Shown in pieces: positions 10,224 to 19,643 of a DNA stretch of 64,000 bases (its first letter is position 1; every line of letters starts with the position of its first letter). The translations under genes and the position numbers were made by a program. The stretch lies in assembly GCA_003251535.1 (NCBI GenBank), contig QKFD01000103.1, positions 1 to 64,000 of the forward strand. The letters are read 5' to 3'. Origin of the DNA: Chromatiales bacterium (GTDB lineage: Bacteria; Pseudomonadota; Gammaproteobacteria; Thiohalomonadales; Thiohalomonadaceae). Below the pieces are notes generated by a model, which did not search any database, was not told where the DNA came from, and saw nothing but the letters and a program-made list of their open reading frames with translations.

Positions 10224-11579
10224 TCAGCTGGCGGTGGGGCGATTGGGGCGGTTTGCCATGACCCGGCGCGTTGGCTGGCGATAGGCAGCAGGCCGCCCTC
10301 CACCCGGAGGAGTGGACAACAGCTGGTGGCTGGGAGAGGGGATGACCGCCGCAGGGAATGAGGGATCAAACGGATTCACACTCGTTGTAGTGCCCTGCAT
10401 CTCCTCATCCGAATCATCTTCCTCTTGGATGGCCGTAGAGAGTACTGAGAATGATGTGCTGGGGACGCTAATCAGTCCCTTGCTGGGGCCATAGAAACCC
10501 GAGGCATCGGTGAAGAATCCCAGTTTGTTACGGGTAAAGTGGTAGTCCGCAACGGGCACCGGCGAGGTAAGACCCAATACAGTGGTGTAGATGTTTTTGG
10601 TCACGTTGTCGTAACGCACCCAGTCAGAATCATTAATGCTATACACCACTACCGAGTGCTTACCGAGGCCATTACTGCCGGCATATTTACCGAGCACTTT
10701 CAGAATGAGGAGATAGGGGTGTTTGAATGAGTTGGAGTAGCCGGCTGAGGCGATTACCGCATCTGGCCGGACCAGTTCAGTGAAGGCCTTCAGTTGCGTG
10801 AGATCACTGTCTACGCCGTCATTGCTGGGCGTCATGGTACTGAGCGAACCGTGGTGGGGGGCCGATATCACCTTGACCGGCTGGACAGGGCTTGTGGTCC
10901 ACTTGTTCAGCACATTGTTGGCCGCCTGAAGGGTCTCCCAAGTGGCGTCACCAGGTAGGATCATCCGCTCGTTGGCGTAGTCGATCACTATCACCGCTGA
11001 GGTGCCATTTTTCTTCATGGCTGAGGAGCTGCTCTTGGAGATGGCGGCATCGGCCATTAAGACGCGCAACGCCACATCACCCAGCGTACCGATCTGGCCA
11101 ATAGTGCCGTTGGCATCGGCATAGTTGCTAGTGCTATTGAAGAGATAGGTGCGTGGTGCCTTGTGGTTGACACCGTACTCCTCTAGGCGATCAATCGTCT
11201 TCTTGGCGCCCGCTCCCCAGTCGGCTCCACCGTAAACAATGCGGCCGACACGCATCGGAATCTCCAGCTCATCGACTGCATCCATCAGGCTATTGAGTAG
11301 GGACCAGTGATCCATATCCTGATGAGTGACGATCACATAGTCGAGGGTGGGGGTGAGCCCCGCCTCCTGCTGCTGTAGTAACGCCTCCACTACCTTGGTG
11401 ACTGCGGGGGCCGCTTGGCTGAGTTTAAGGTTAGTTTTTTTGAACATGGTTTCGGCGCCAAAATCGACTAAGGCGATGTGGTCCGCCACCACAGCATCTA
11501 GGGTCGGGAAGCTTTGCACCATGTGCGCCATGCCTTGATCGCACCAGAGTGCCGATAACGTGAGGCGTGCCGTGCTCAT
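10224..11579 (-). CDS. ComEC-type metallo-beta-lactamase-fold protein
   Basis: This is a 451-aa soluble protein with an AAGGAG site 8 bases before the ATG. Metal-ligand motifs are visible: THQDMDH (His86, Asp88, Asp90, His91), LPGDA (Asp211) and PHHGS (His242-His243). This set is typical of the hydrolase domain at the C-terminus of ComEC/Rec2 and of stand-alone relatives, where a nuclease or phosphodiesterase activity is known or proposed. No membrane channel is present. The C-terminal 150 residues are an extra region ending in an acidic stretch (EEDDSDEEM) and a basic Pro/Arg tail. It lies between giant proteins of unknown function, so it may be the operon's enzyme. The substrate cannot be told from sequence. 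Confidence 0.85.
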   Translation of the reverse strand: MSTARLTLSALWCDQGMAHMVQSFPTLDAVVADHIALVDFGAETMFKKTNLKLSQAAPAVTKVVEALLQQQEAGLTPTLDYVIVTHQDMDHWSLLNSLMDAVDELEIPMRVGRIVYGGADWGAGAKKTIDRLEEYGVNHKAPRTYLFNSTSNYADANGTIGQIGTLGDVALRVLMADAAISKSSSSAMKKNGTSAVIVIDYANERMILPGDATWETLQAANNVLNKWTTSPVQPVKVISAPHHGSLSTMTPSNDGVDSDLTQLKAFTELVRPDAVIASAGYSNSFKHPYLLILKVLGKYAGSNGLGKHSVVVYSINDSDWVRYDNVTKNIYTTVLGLTSPVPVADYHFTRNKLGFFTDASGFYGPSKGLISVPSTSFSVLSTAIQEEDDSDEEMQGTTTSVNPFDPSFPAAVIPSPSHQLLSTPPGGGRPAAYRQPTRRVMANRPNRPTAS

Positions 11580-11691
11580 GGGTGTGCTCCTTGCTGCCGA
11601 GTGGGGTGGGCGCCAAGCAGGCTAACGGTGGCGTCGTGGTGCAGGGTGATTGGGGGCATGACGGCACTCCGGAACGGTTGCGGGCGACACA

Positions 11692-14600
11692 TCAGTGCGG
11701 GTCCTGTTTCGGCGGGTCAAGGCGTGCTGGCCGTGCCGTGCGCACAAGGCGCCCAAGCTCATGGGCGGTAGCGCTAGACGGTCGCTGAGGGGTGACCGAC
11801 GAGAGGGTGGTGATGGGCGGTGACGAGGGCGGTTTTTGCTGCTCTTGCTGACCGTTATCGTAGGCGGCGTACCAGCCCAATTTGGTATTAGAGGATTGAT
11901 CAGGGTTGCCGAATACCGTGATGTCGTTGTGGCCTGGCGGAAAGGAGAGCCCTAGCACATGTAGGCCAAAGTCCCGCAGGCGCATCAGATATTGGCGTCT
12001 ACCTTGGGCATCGTTGTAAGTGGCGAACTGGATGGTGCGGAAGCCGATATCCAGAATCCCTTGGAGTGGGAGGCTCACCCCCAGCGCATTTTCAATGCCT
12101 GGTAGGGCAACGCCAAAGTAGATGGCAGGACTACCCTTGTCCCCACCCGCAGGGCTCCAGGCCGCCAAGAGGCGTATCGTGATCCCGACCGAGCCCGCTA
12201 AGGCACCCAGTGTCCCGAGGTCCACCTCATAGACCAAGCCATACCAGGGCTGGGTCAACTTGCCCTGCTGGATAGGCGCAGAGACCGAGACGAAACCGGC
12301 GTTGGTAGGCTCACGGCTTGAGGGCTCTCCGCCAGTCACCGCCGGATCGGGGGTAGTCATCAGGCCGGTGAGGCGTAGCGGGAAACGGGCAAATAGCGAG
12401 TTGGGCCGCGCTGGGCTGTTGGCGGTGTCGAGGGTGACGTTGGTATCCGCCACGCTGAAATGGACCACGCTCGGATCGGAGAGCGAGAAGCTCATGGTAA
12501 CGGCGTAGTTTGAGTAAGCGAGGCCGGCATCAGAGGTGGTCGTCGGCTCCTCATCCGCCGCTGTAAAGAGCGCCATTTCAGTGGTACTGGATTCGACCAG
12601 ATCACCCCAGCAGAAGGGATCGAAGTTATCGGGTTCAGCAAAGCTGAGGCGGCCAGAGAGCTGGAAGGCGGCCGTGAGATTGGTGTCGCCACTGGCCGGA
12701 TCGGCTGCCCGCAGTGTCACCATGCGCGCCTTGGATACCCCCACTGTGGAGAGCTGTCCCAGCTGAAGCTGGAAACTCCCTGCCTCCCGCAGGGCAAAGA
12801 CGTAGGTGTTGCGTTCACCGCCGCCGTCGTCGCGCTCCGATTGGTAGACGCCATCGAGGATGAGGTTGTTGCCATGGAGGCTGGGAAATAGACGGGTCTG
12901 GGCGCCAAACAGGCGGTTGACCATCAGCTGGATGACGCTGGCGAAGCTGCTCAGTTTGCCGTTCTCAAAGCCGACGGTGAGCTGCTGCACCCGGAAGGCG
13001 AAGGCGATATCGCTGGAGAAATATTGGTCCTCCGGGTTTTGGTAGTCGATGAGACCAAAACTGGAGGTGGTGTCGAACACCACTTGGTCGCCACCGGAGG
13101 TGAAGGCGGTGGCGGTGAGTCCCAGGTGGTGGGCGTAGAAGCTGGCGGGGTCGATCCCGGCGGCGAGGGGCTGGATCGGTTCCGGCAGCTCGTCCAGCGG
13201 CACCTCCACCGAGAGCGCCAACACCCCGATCCAGTAAGGGTCGTCCACCATCTGGAGGAAGTTCTCATAGGGACCGGCGGGGTTGCTCAGCTGCGCCTCG
13301 CGGGCGGCGCGGATGATGCTGTTGATCTCCCGCCGCACACCATCCACATCGCCATCGTCGGTGGCCGCCTCCGGCCAGCTCCAGGCGGCGGTGTCATCCA
13401 CCAGCTCGGCCAGGCTGCGGCCGCTGACAAACTTGAAGATGAGCCGGGCGTTCTTCGGTCCTTGCCTATCCGGGGCGGCCCAGTTGCGGGGGCTGAGGCG
13501 GAAGAGCCAGTCGCCGATGAGCGGTGTCAGCAGACCGGCGAAGCGCTGGAAGATGAGCTGCTGCTCGGCGTTGATGGCGTTGTTGGTGGCGGAGTGCAGC
13601 ATGGCGTTGAAGGTGGTCTCGGTGTGGTAGACCGGATAGCCGGCCTCCCGCACCGCCTTCTCTACCGCCGCCCAGATCTCCGGGGTGACCACCCCATTGG
13701 GCAGCCCCTTGATGAGGTTGAGGGAGCTGCTGGTGAGTTGATAGGCCACGGAACCGCTGGCCAGCACCGTATCGGCCGAGCCCAGCACCATGAACAGGCG
13801 GTTGCTGAGCAGGGCCTGGCGGAAGGCGCCCTCCACGGCGGTGAAGCGCAGGTCTGGCAGACCATCGCTGCTGTTGCCGTTGTTGCCGATGGCGAGCCAG
13901 GACCAGGGCAGCTCATCCCCGGCGTAGCCGATGGCCAGCCCCGGTGGTGAGACGGCCGGTACCACCGTGGGTTCTGCGGTCGCCGCCAGCGCCATGGCCT
14001 GGGATGGCTGCCACTGCTGGCTGGTGGCCAGGGCGATCTGCCGGCGTCGCTCCGGGGCGATGCCGCGCGCCTCCAGCTCCTTGGCCAGGGTGGCGGCCTC
14101 CGCCTCCAGTCCGGCGTAGCCCACCATCGGGAAGGCGGGGAGCGACTGCGGTGTGGTCAGCTCCACCGCGGCCATCTCCAGATAGTTGAGGAAGCCGGCG
14201 TTGCCGCCGGCGTAGAAAGGGGCGTTCTCCGGCTGGGCGTAGTAGCGCGGGTTGCCGCTGCTGGTGATCCAGCTCCAGGCGGTGGTGCCGAGCGCACTGA
14301 GGGAGGGTTGGCTGCTGCCATCGCCCCCCGCTGCGGTGGTTTCGGCGGTACTGATGGGTGGCACATAGGCGGCGTGGCCGGCGCGGAAGCTGAGGGTGGT
14401 GCCGCTGGTCGCCGCCAGGCCGATATATTCGAGCCCGGTGGTGCCGCATAGCAGCCGCTCCACGGGCGCCGCGGCCAGCTTGAGGGTGGTGGGCTGGGCG
14501 GTGACCAGGCCGCTGCCACTACTGCCGGCGGTGGCGAGTTGAAAGTCGCCATCCGGGGTCAGGTAGAAGAGGACAGGGGTCGCACTGCCCTCCTCGCCGC

Positions 14601-15513
14601 CGGTGGTCATGGGCTGCTGTGCCAACACAAAGCCGGGCGGGGTGTCGCTGGCCGTGGCCTGCGGGGTGAGCTGGACCCCATAACCGTGGGCGGTGACATA
14701 GCCGGTGGTGAATTGGGGTGGGGGGGTGGAGGCACTGCCGAAGGGGAGCAGGGCGAAGCGGGTGCGCACCGGATCGAGCGGGAAGAGGGGATCGAAGGCG
14801 CAGTAGAGGGTGATGGCGCTGCTCTGCCGCAGCGGGGTGACCCGTAGGGTGCGGATCCCACCGGGGGAGACGATATCGGGGGCAAAGTAGCGCAGGCTCA
14901 CCCCCATTTGGGCGAGGGTGTTGCTGCCGTCGGTATGGGGCAGCTCCAGGTCCCAGCGCAGGGCGCCGCAGCGGCTGGTGGCGTAGGTGACGGCGTAGCG
15001 GGCATCGATGGCACTGAAGCTGTTGTCGTCGGCGAACAGGGTGAGGCCACCGCCCTGGAAACTGAACTGCCACGGGCCGTCCGCGGCCGCCTGTCCCGGA
15101 CTGACCTGGGCGCCGCGCGCCACCATCACCACCACGCCGGAGGCGTTGAAGCTGTAGCCGTTGCTCACGCTGGTGGTGGTGCCGCTGCGGGCGAGGCCGA
15201 TGTTGCTGGCGCGCCAGTCGTAGGCATTCCCGGCGACGCCGGCCAGCCAGAGCAGGCGCGGGCCGCTCAGGGTCGGTTGGCGCTGCAACCAGAGGGTGAG
15301 ATCGGCGGCAAATGCGGCGTCGTCGGCGGGGGCGCTATCGAGCCAGAACCAGAGCCCGCCGGCATCGGTCCAGCCCTGGCTGAGGCTGGGGGTATCGCCC
15401 AGGTTGGCCCCAGCGGAGGCGCGGAAGCCGACCCGCCGCTCCCCCCCTTGCAGCCAGTAGAGATCGAGGTCGGCCGCCGCCCGCTGGAATATCGGCTCGG
15501 TCTGGTCGCTCAT
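11692..15513 (-). CDS. 1273-aa protein of unknown family
   Basis: The ATG overlaps the stop of the upstream gene by four bases (ATGA). The protein is mainly beta-type in composition, with many Gly/Ser/Thr-rich turns. A central segment (about residues 520-760) looks more helical and charged. The last 70 residues form a Pro/Ser/Arg-rich tail, similar in character to the tail of the metallo-beta-lactamase-fold protein that follows. There is no signal peptide, transmembrane segment or catalytic motif that I recognise. The 112-base gap to the next gene is the only real spacing in this operon. A structural role with the other giant proteins is inferred from position alone. Confidence 0.8.
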   Translation of the reverse strand: MSDQTEPIFQRAAADLDLYWLQGGERRVGFRASAGANLGDTPSLSQGWTDAGGLWFWLDSAPADDAAFAADLTLWLQRQPTLSGPRLLWLAGVAGNAYDWRASNIGLARSGTTTSVSNGYSFNASGVVVMVARGAQVSPGQAAADGPWQFSFQGGGLTLFADDNSFSAIDARYAVTYATSRCGALRWDLELPHTDGSNTLAQMGVSLRYFAPDIVSPGGIRTLRVTPLRQSSAITLYCAFDPLFPLDPVRTRFALLPFGSASTPPPQFTTGYVTAHGYGVQLTPQATASDTPPGFVLAQQPMTTGGEEGSATPVLFYLTPDGDFQLATAGSSGSGLVTAQPTTLKLAAAPVERLLCGTTGLEYIGLAATSGTTLSFRAGHAAYVPPISTAETTAAGGDGSSQPSLSALGTTAWSWITSSGNPRYYAQPENAPFYAGGNAGFLNYLEMAAVELTTPQSLPAFPMVGYAGLEAEAATLAKELEARGIAPERRRQIALATSQQWQPSQAMALAATAEPTVVPAVSPPGLAIGYAGDELPWSWLAIGNNGNSSDGLPDLRFTAVEGAFRQALLSNRLFMVLGSADTVLASGSVAYQLTSSSLNLIKGLPNGVVTPEIWAAVEKAVREAGYPVYHTETTFNAMLHSATNNAINAEQQLIFQRFAGLLTPLIGDWLFRLSPRNWAAPDRQGPKNARLIFKFVSGRSLAELVDDTAAWSWPEAATDDGDVDGVRREINSIIRAAREAQLSNPAGPYENFLQMVDDPYWIGVLALSVEVPLDELPEPIQPLAAGIDPASFYAHHLGLTATAFTSGGDQVVFDTTSSFGLIDYQNPEDQYFSSDIAFAFRVQQLTVGFENGKLSSFASVIQLMVNRLFGAQTRLFPSLHGNNLILDGVYQSERDDGGGERNTYVFALREAGSFQLQLGQLSTVGVSKARMVTLRAADPASGDTNLTAAFQLSGRLSFAEPDNFDPFCWGDLVESSTTEMALFTAADEEPTTTSDAGLAYSNYAVTMSFSLSDPSVVHFSVADTNVTLDTANSPARPNSLFARFPLRLTGLMTTPDPAVTGGEPSSREPTNAGFVSVSAPIQQGKLTQPWYGLVYEVDLGTLGALAGSVGITIRLLAAWSPAGGDKGSPAIYFGVALPGIENALGVSLPLQGILDIGFRTIQFATYNDAQGRRQYLMRLRDFGLHVLGLSFPPGHNDITVFGNPDQSSNTKLGWYAAYDNGQQEQQKPPSSPPITTLSSVTPQRPSSATAHELGRLVRTARPARLDPPKQDPH

Positions 15514-18500
15514 GTCCCGCTCCCCAAGGTGATGCGGTCACCACCCAGCAGCGGCAGGGTGGTGAGGCCGCTATTGGCGGCCGGCGCCCAATCGACCCGG
15601 AGTGGTGTCGTCGCGCTGGCGTTGTAGAGCGCCGGGCGCCCCGCCGGGGCGGGACCTATCCCGCGTCGCAGCTGGAGCCCACTGATGGGCAGGGCGGTGG
15701 CGGCCGGCTCCTGCGCCTGGGTCGCCAGCAGCTGACCCAAGGTGGTGCCGAGCGCCACCCACTGCTGGGTGCCATCCAGCGCCACGCTGATCTCCGCCAC
15801 CGCTGTCGCCCGGCCACGGAAGTAGATCACCCCAGCGTACTGGCTGGCGTCTTGGCCGGCCCGGGCGGCGTTGGTGGCCGCCTCCAGGGCGCTGAGTTTG
15901 TCGGCGGCGATGAGGATTGCCGTCAGCTCCGGGATGGGAGAGCCAGGCTGGTTGGCGGCCGGGAAGGTCTGGGGATAGATCAGCCGCAGGTAGGGCCGGC
16001 TCATGGTGCTGGTGCTGCTATCGATGAGCCCCCCCGCGCCGCCCTGTTTGCGGCCGGAGACCAGGGGCTGCGGTACCGTGGTGCCGCCCTGTCCGGTCAG
16101 CAGGCCGACAAAGGCGTCCAGGGTGGGGAAGCTGGCGCCTCCGCTGGCGCCCCGGCCGATGGGGTAGCGACTGACGGCGCTGGTGACGTAACCATTGAGG
16201 TAGAGCTGGTCGGCGGTGCCCGCCGGCAGGCTGACATAGCCCTCGTACTCCACCCGCAGCGCCATCCCCGGCAGCAGATCGACATAGCCCGACGCCGGAT
16301 CGAAGCGGTAGCTGTAGAACAGGGTCTCGGCGAAGGTCTGCGGCATGGCGCGGGCGATGGCGGCCTGCACCGTGCGGATCCCCTCCGGGGTGGCAGTCGC
16401 CTTCTCCAGCGCGCTGAGGAAGTCGTTGTAGGCGGTGAGTAGATCGGTGCGCAGGGCGGTGTCGGAGAAGCTCCAGGGCAGCGCATCGGCCTGGCCGGCG
16501 ATGGTGAGCTGCCAGCTGTAGGGGGCGCTGGCGGCGGCGAGGCTGAAGGGGGCCACCGCCGGCAGGGTAGCGGGCGGGGTGAGGAAGATCTGCGGCAGGC
16601 CGATGACCAGTTCATGGGCCGCCATGTTGGGCTGGGTGGCGGGGATGAGGGTCAGCACGTTCTGCCCCGCCGCCTGCGGGTAGAGGCCCGCCTGGAACAC
16701 CTCCGCGATGGCCGCCGGGCCGGTGACGCCGGGGCCGACGGCCTGCACCGACAGGCTGTAGCTCTTATTGGCGGCAAACGGCAGGGCGACGCTGCTGGCA
16801 GGGGCGGCGACCAGCCAGGGGGTACTGCTCTCGTGGCCCGCCTCCAGCAGTACCAGCCGATAGCCCGTGGCCCCCACGACCGCCGCCCAGTGGGCGCTGA
16901 GGGTGGCGCCGTCATAGGCCACGCTGAGGGTGGCGGGGGCGGCGGCGAGGAGCGGTACCTGCTCGGTCCAGGGGCCACGCAGCCCCACTGCCCCGTCTGC
17001 GGCATTGGCGGAGACGCGGAAGCTGAAGCCGCCGGCGTCGGTCAGTATCCCGGCGGGGACGAGGTAGCTGGGATCCGGGGTGGTGGCGCTGTGCAGAAGC
17101 GCCTCGCCCGACCAGATCTCCAGGTTGTAGCCGCTCGCCTTTGCCCCGCGGCCCTCGTAGGGGGTCCAGCTGAGGGTGCAGTTACCCCCGGCCGCGGGGT
17201 AGCTGGCCTGGAGGCCGCTCGCCACCCCGGTCAGGGCGGTGACCGCCGCCGACTCCGGCCCAGTGCAGTTGGCGCCCACCGCTGCGACACTGAAGCTCGC
17301 CCCGTTGTCGGTGATCGCCAGTACCGCCAACGTGCCGCTGAACAGCTCTTGGGCCACCACCGCCCCCTCGACCATGGCGGTCACCAGGTAGCCGATGACC
17401 CCGTTGTCGGGCACTGCCGCCCAGCTGATCCGGGCCAGGCCATCCACCACCTTGACCCACTTCAGTTGGGGGGTGGTGGTAATGATGGGGTAGGCGGTGC
17501 CGCTGGGGGCGGCGCTGCCGGGATCGTTGCCGATGCCGCCGGCCCACTGGCTGAGGCTCATGCCTTGGGCGCTCGCTGCGTAGGCGACATAGCTCCCACC
17601 GATGGTGGCGTTGGCGATGGTGGTGGTCTGGCTATAGCCGTTGCCCAGGGTGCCGGTGGTGGCGGGCAGACCCGGGCCATTCAGGGCGATCACGCTGCCA
17701 GTGGGCTGGGCTACCCCCGGGGCGGGCTCGATGGTGGTGGTGACCAACACCTGGCTGCCATCCACCCGGACCGACGCCTGCAACCCGCTGGGTGGGGCGA
17801 GGAGTAGCGGTACCCCACTGCTCTCGGGGCCCAGCGCCTGCCCGGCGGTGGCGGCGGAGAGGGCGGCGGTGACCTCGAACACCAGACCGAGGTTGAAGTA
17901 GCCGGTCACGCTGGCCGTGGTGGTACCGAGCTTGTCGCTCCAGATGACCTGGACCGGGGCCGAGAGGGCGACCACCTCCCCCCCTTGCCGCACCGCCGCT
18001 ACGACGTTGGCGCTCTGCGGCGTTGTGGCGCCCAGCTCCAGCTCCAGCCGTAGTTGGGTCAGGGCGGCGGCAGGCCCCGTCGAGCCGATCACCCGTGCCT
18101 GGCGGATGAGGGGGCGGGCGGTGTAGACCGTCGCCGCTGCACTCTGCGGTCCGCTAGAGAGGGGGGCGTGGGGGGTGACCAGCACCGACCAAGGGCCAGC
18201 CACATCCCGAATGCCGGCCGCCACCTCAAACTCGATACCGTTGCCCACCGTTGCCAGCGCAGTCTGGTTGCCTGCCGCGGTCTGTAGCAGCACCGCAAAC
18301 CCCTGCGGCACCACGCTCAGCGGTTTCCAGGAGAGGGTGAGACGCTGGCCGTCATAGGCGGTGGTGATACCGCTGACCGGCACGAATAGCAGCAGCGCCT
18401 TGGCGCTGACGATGCCCACGGCGCGGTCCAGCGAGAGCTGGACGTAGTAAGGCTGATCCCCGCTCAGGATGGCCGATGCCTGCCAGCTGCCGCCGTTCTT

Positions 18501-18719
18501 GCCGATCTGGCTGGTACCGGCCACCGCCTTGCCCTGGGCATCGGTCACGTTGATGACCACGCTGAGGCTCGTGCTTTCGGAGGTCCAGGTGAGGGCAAAG
18601 GCGGGTTTATCGCCCGCCTGGGTGCAGGTGACCGAGTGGAGGACAGGGGCGATGGGTGAGGTCGTTGTGCTAGTCATGGCGGCGGTATCCAATGCGGGCG
18701 ATAGGGGGTGGCTATCCAT
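15510..18719 (-). CDS. 1069-aa protein with fibronectin-III-like repeats
   Basis: This is the first gene of the giant-protein operon. The ATG at 18719 has a GGAG site 6 bases upstream; a second ATG lies 14 codons further in. Repeating units of about 90-100 residues of Fn3/immunoglobulin type fill the first 700 residues. They recur as short strands around a Trp or Tyr (LTLSWKPL, ARISWAAVPDNGVIGYLV, CTLSWTPYEGRGAKASGYNL, LSAHWAAVVGATGYRLVLLE). The C-terminal 350 residues are of unknown type. Fn3 repeats commonly act as spacers or adhesion modules in extracellular or phage-tail proteins. No signal peptide is seen, so the route outside, if any, is unclear. Confidence 0.82.
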   Translation of the reverse strand: MDSHPLSPALDTAAMTSTTTSPIAPVLHSVTCTQAGDKPAFALTWTSESTSLSVVINVTDAQGKAVAGTSQIGKNGGSWQASAILSGDQPYYVQLSLDRAVGIVSAKALLLFVPVSGITTAYDGQRLTLSWKPLSVVPQGFAVLLQTAAGNQTALATVGNGIEFEVAAGIRDVAGPWSVLVTPHAPLSSGPQSAAATVYTARPLIRQARVIGSTGPAAALTQLRLELELGATTPQSANVVAAVRQGGEVVALSAPVQVIWSDKLGTTTASVTGYFNLGLVFEVTAALSAATAGQALGPESSGVPLLLAPPSGLQASVRVDGSQVLVTTTIEPAPGVAQPTGSVIALNGPGLPATTGTLGNGYSQTTTIANATIGGSYVAYAASAQGMSLSQWAGGIGNDPGSAAPSGTAYPIITTTPQLKWVKVVDGLARISWAAVPDNGVIGYLVTAMVEGAVVAQELFSGTLAVLAITDNGASFSVAAVGANCTGPESAAVTALTGVASGLQASYPAAGGNCTLSWTPYEGRGAKASGYNLEIWSGEALLHSATTPDPSYLVPAGILTDAGGFSFRVSANAADGAVGLRGPWTEQVPLLAAAPATLSVAYDGATLSAHWAAVVGATGYRLVLLEAGHESSTPWLVAAPASSVALPFAANKSYSLSVQAVGPGVTGPAAIAEVFQAGLYPQAAGQNVLTLIPATQPNMAAHELVIGLPQIFLTPPATLPAVAPFSLAAASAPYSWQLTIAGQADALPWSFSDTALRTDLLTAYNDFLSALEKATATPEGIRTVQAAIARAMPQTFAETLFYSYRFDPASGYVDLLPGMALRVEYEGYVSLPAGTADQLYLNGYVTSAVSRYPIGRGASGGASFPTLDAFVGLLTGQGGTTVPQPLVSGRKQGGAGGLIDSSTSTMSRPYLRLIYPQTFPAANQPGSPIPELTAILIAADKLSALEAATNAARAGQDASQYAGVIYFRGRATAVAEISVALDGTQQWVALGTTLGQLLATQAQEPAATALPISGLQLRRGIGPAPAGRPALYNASATTPLRVDWAPAANSGLTTLPLLGGDRITLGSGT

Positions 18720-18802
18720 GGTGCTCTCCGAGGTCGGTGCGCAGCTGGGGCTGGCGGCGGATGGTCGGTGAACACCTCTCCAGCGGATATAGGTGGGGAA
18801 TG

Positions 18803-18831
18803 TATATCGAGCTGGCTACAGCGCGGGTCAA
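18803..18831 (-). promoter_or_regulatory. Candidate sigma-70 promoter of the giant-protein operon
   Basis: Read on the minus strand, TTGACC (18826-18831) is followed after 17 bases by GATATA (18803-18808). Shifting the -10 element to TATACA gives a 19-base spacer. It lies about 85 bases before the first start codon of the operon. This is pattern matching only. Confidence 0.4.
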
Positions 18832-19528
18832 TGGGGGCGATGCGGATAGGGCGACACCGGCCGGAGTGGGGCTCCGCGGTGTGGGTCTGGGGTGGGTGGT
18901 GGGGCCGCGGGGCGGCGCGCTGTGGGGAGGGCGGGGATCCCGGCCACGCCTGGCGCTGCGGACTATTCCCGTTGACCTCATCAACCGAGCGCTCCTATGA
19001 AGCGCTCGCCCATGGGGATGGCGTCTCTGCTCTTCATCGTCCCGCTCCTTAATCCCGGTGGCACCCAACGGGCGAGAGAGGTCCGCACACGCCGGGCGCA
19101 GCATTCTAATTATTTCGGCGGCACGCTAACACGTGGTCAAATGATGGGCAAACGGAAAAAATGGGGTCATATCAATGCGCCTATATATTCCATTACTTGC
19201 GGCGCCTCGGCAGATCCTGCTTTTGCACTGCCATCCTGGCGGGGTGGACCCACAGGGCTATTTTAGAATATAGCGATGTGCCGGCCTGTTCTCCGGTGGT
19301 TTCATGCGGCGTGCAGATTTCATCTACTGTCGGGTCCTGGCGGGTGGCGGGGTCCCCTTAGGGCTGCAATATTGCTGGGATTTTCCTAGGTTAAAGTGAC
19401 CGCCGGGTAGCGGCGGTGGCAGAGGCCGATCACGGCGGGGCGGGTCAGTGTGCGCTATGAGCAGGCGGAGAGCGGGCCGTTAGTCGGGGGCGCTAGGGAA
19501 GACGGCACCGCGGCGGAGTGGACAATTT

Positions 19529-19545
19529 ATTTACTTTTTTCTTGC
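19529..19545 (+). repeat. 17-bp AT-rich motif, copy 1
   Basis: The sequence ATTTACTTTTTTCTTGC is identical to the reverse complement of 34676-34692. This copy lies in the long gap upstream of the giant-protein operon; the other precedes the subtilase operon. A looser version (ATTTACTTTGTTTTTGGC) is at 34724-34741. An exact 17-base AT-rich match is unexpected by chance in DNA this GC-rich, although a T-run lowers its complexity. Confidence 0.6.
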
Positions 19546-19643
19546 GGCCCGATGGTGGCCCTCGGGGCGGGGGGATTGCACAGGCGCGCCGCGGGGATTT
19601 TTAGATCGACCCGCATCGATGGCCTCCTTGCCCGTGCTGAATA

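Larger units (their letters stand above)
18720..19643. other. Long noncoding gap upstream of the giant-protein operon
   Basis: These 924 bases lie between the first gene of the giant-protein operon and the 3' end of rep. I see no open frame with recognisable protein character. The gap holds the candidate promoter at 18803-18831, AT-rich patches near 19110-19200 and 19520-19545, a small hairpin (ACCGCC/GGCGGT near 19400), and one copy of the 17-bp motif shared with the subtilase operon. In a genome this dense the gap is unusual. It could hold regulatory sites or a small RNA, but nothing specific is shown. Confidence 0.5.

Noticed and set aside
13024-13950. 308-aa plus-strand frame inside the 1273-aa gene
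   Set aside because: Composition is that of an antisense shadow, and the gene on the other strand has coupled starts.
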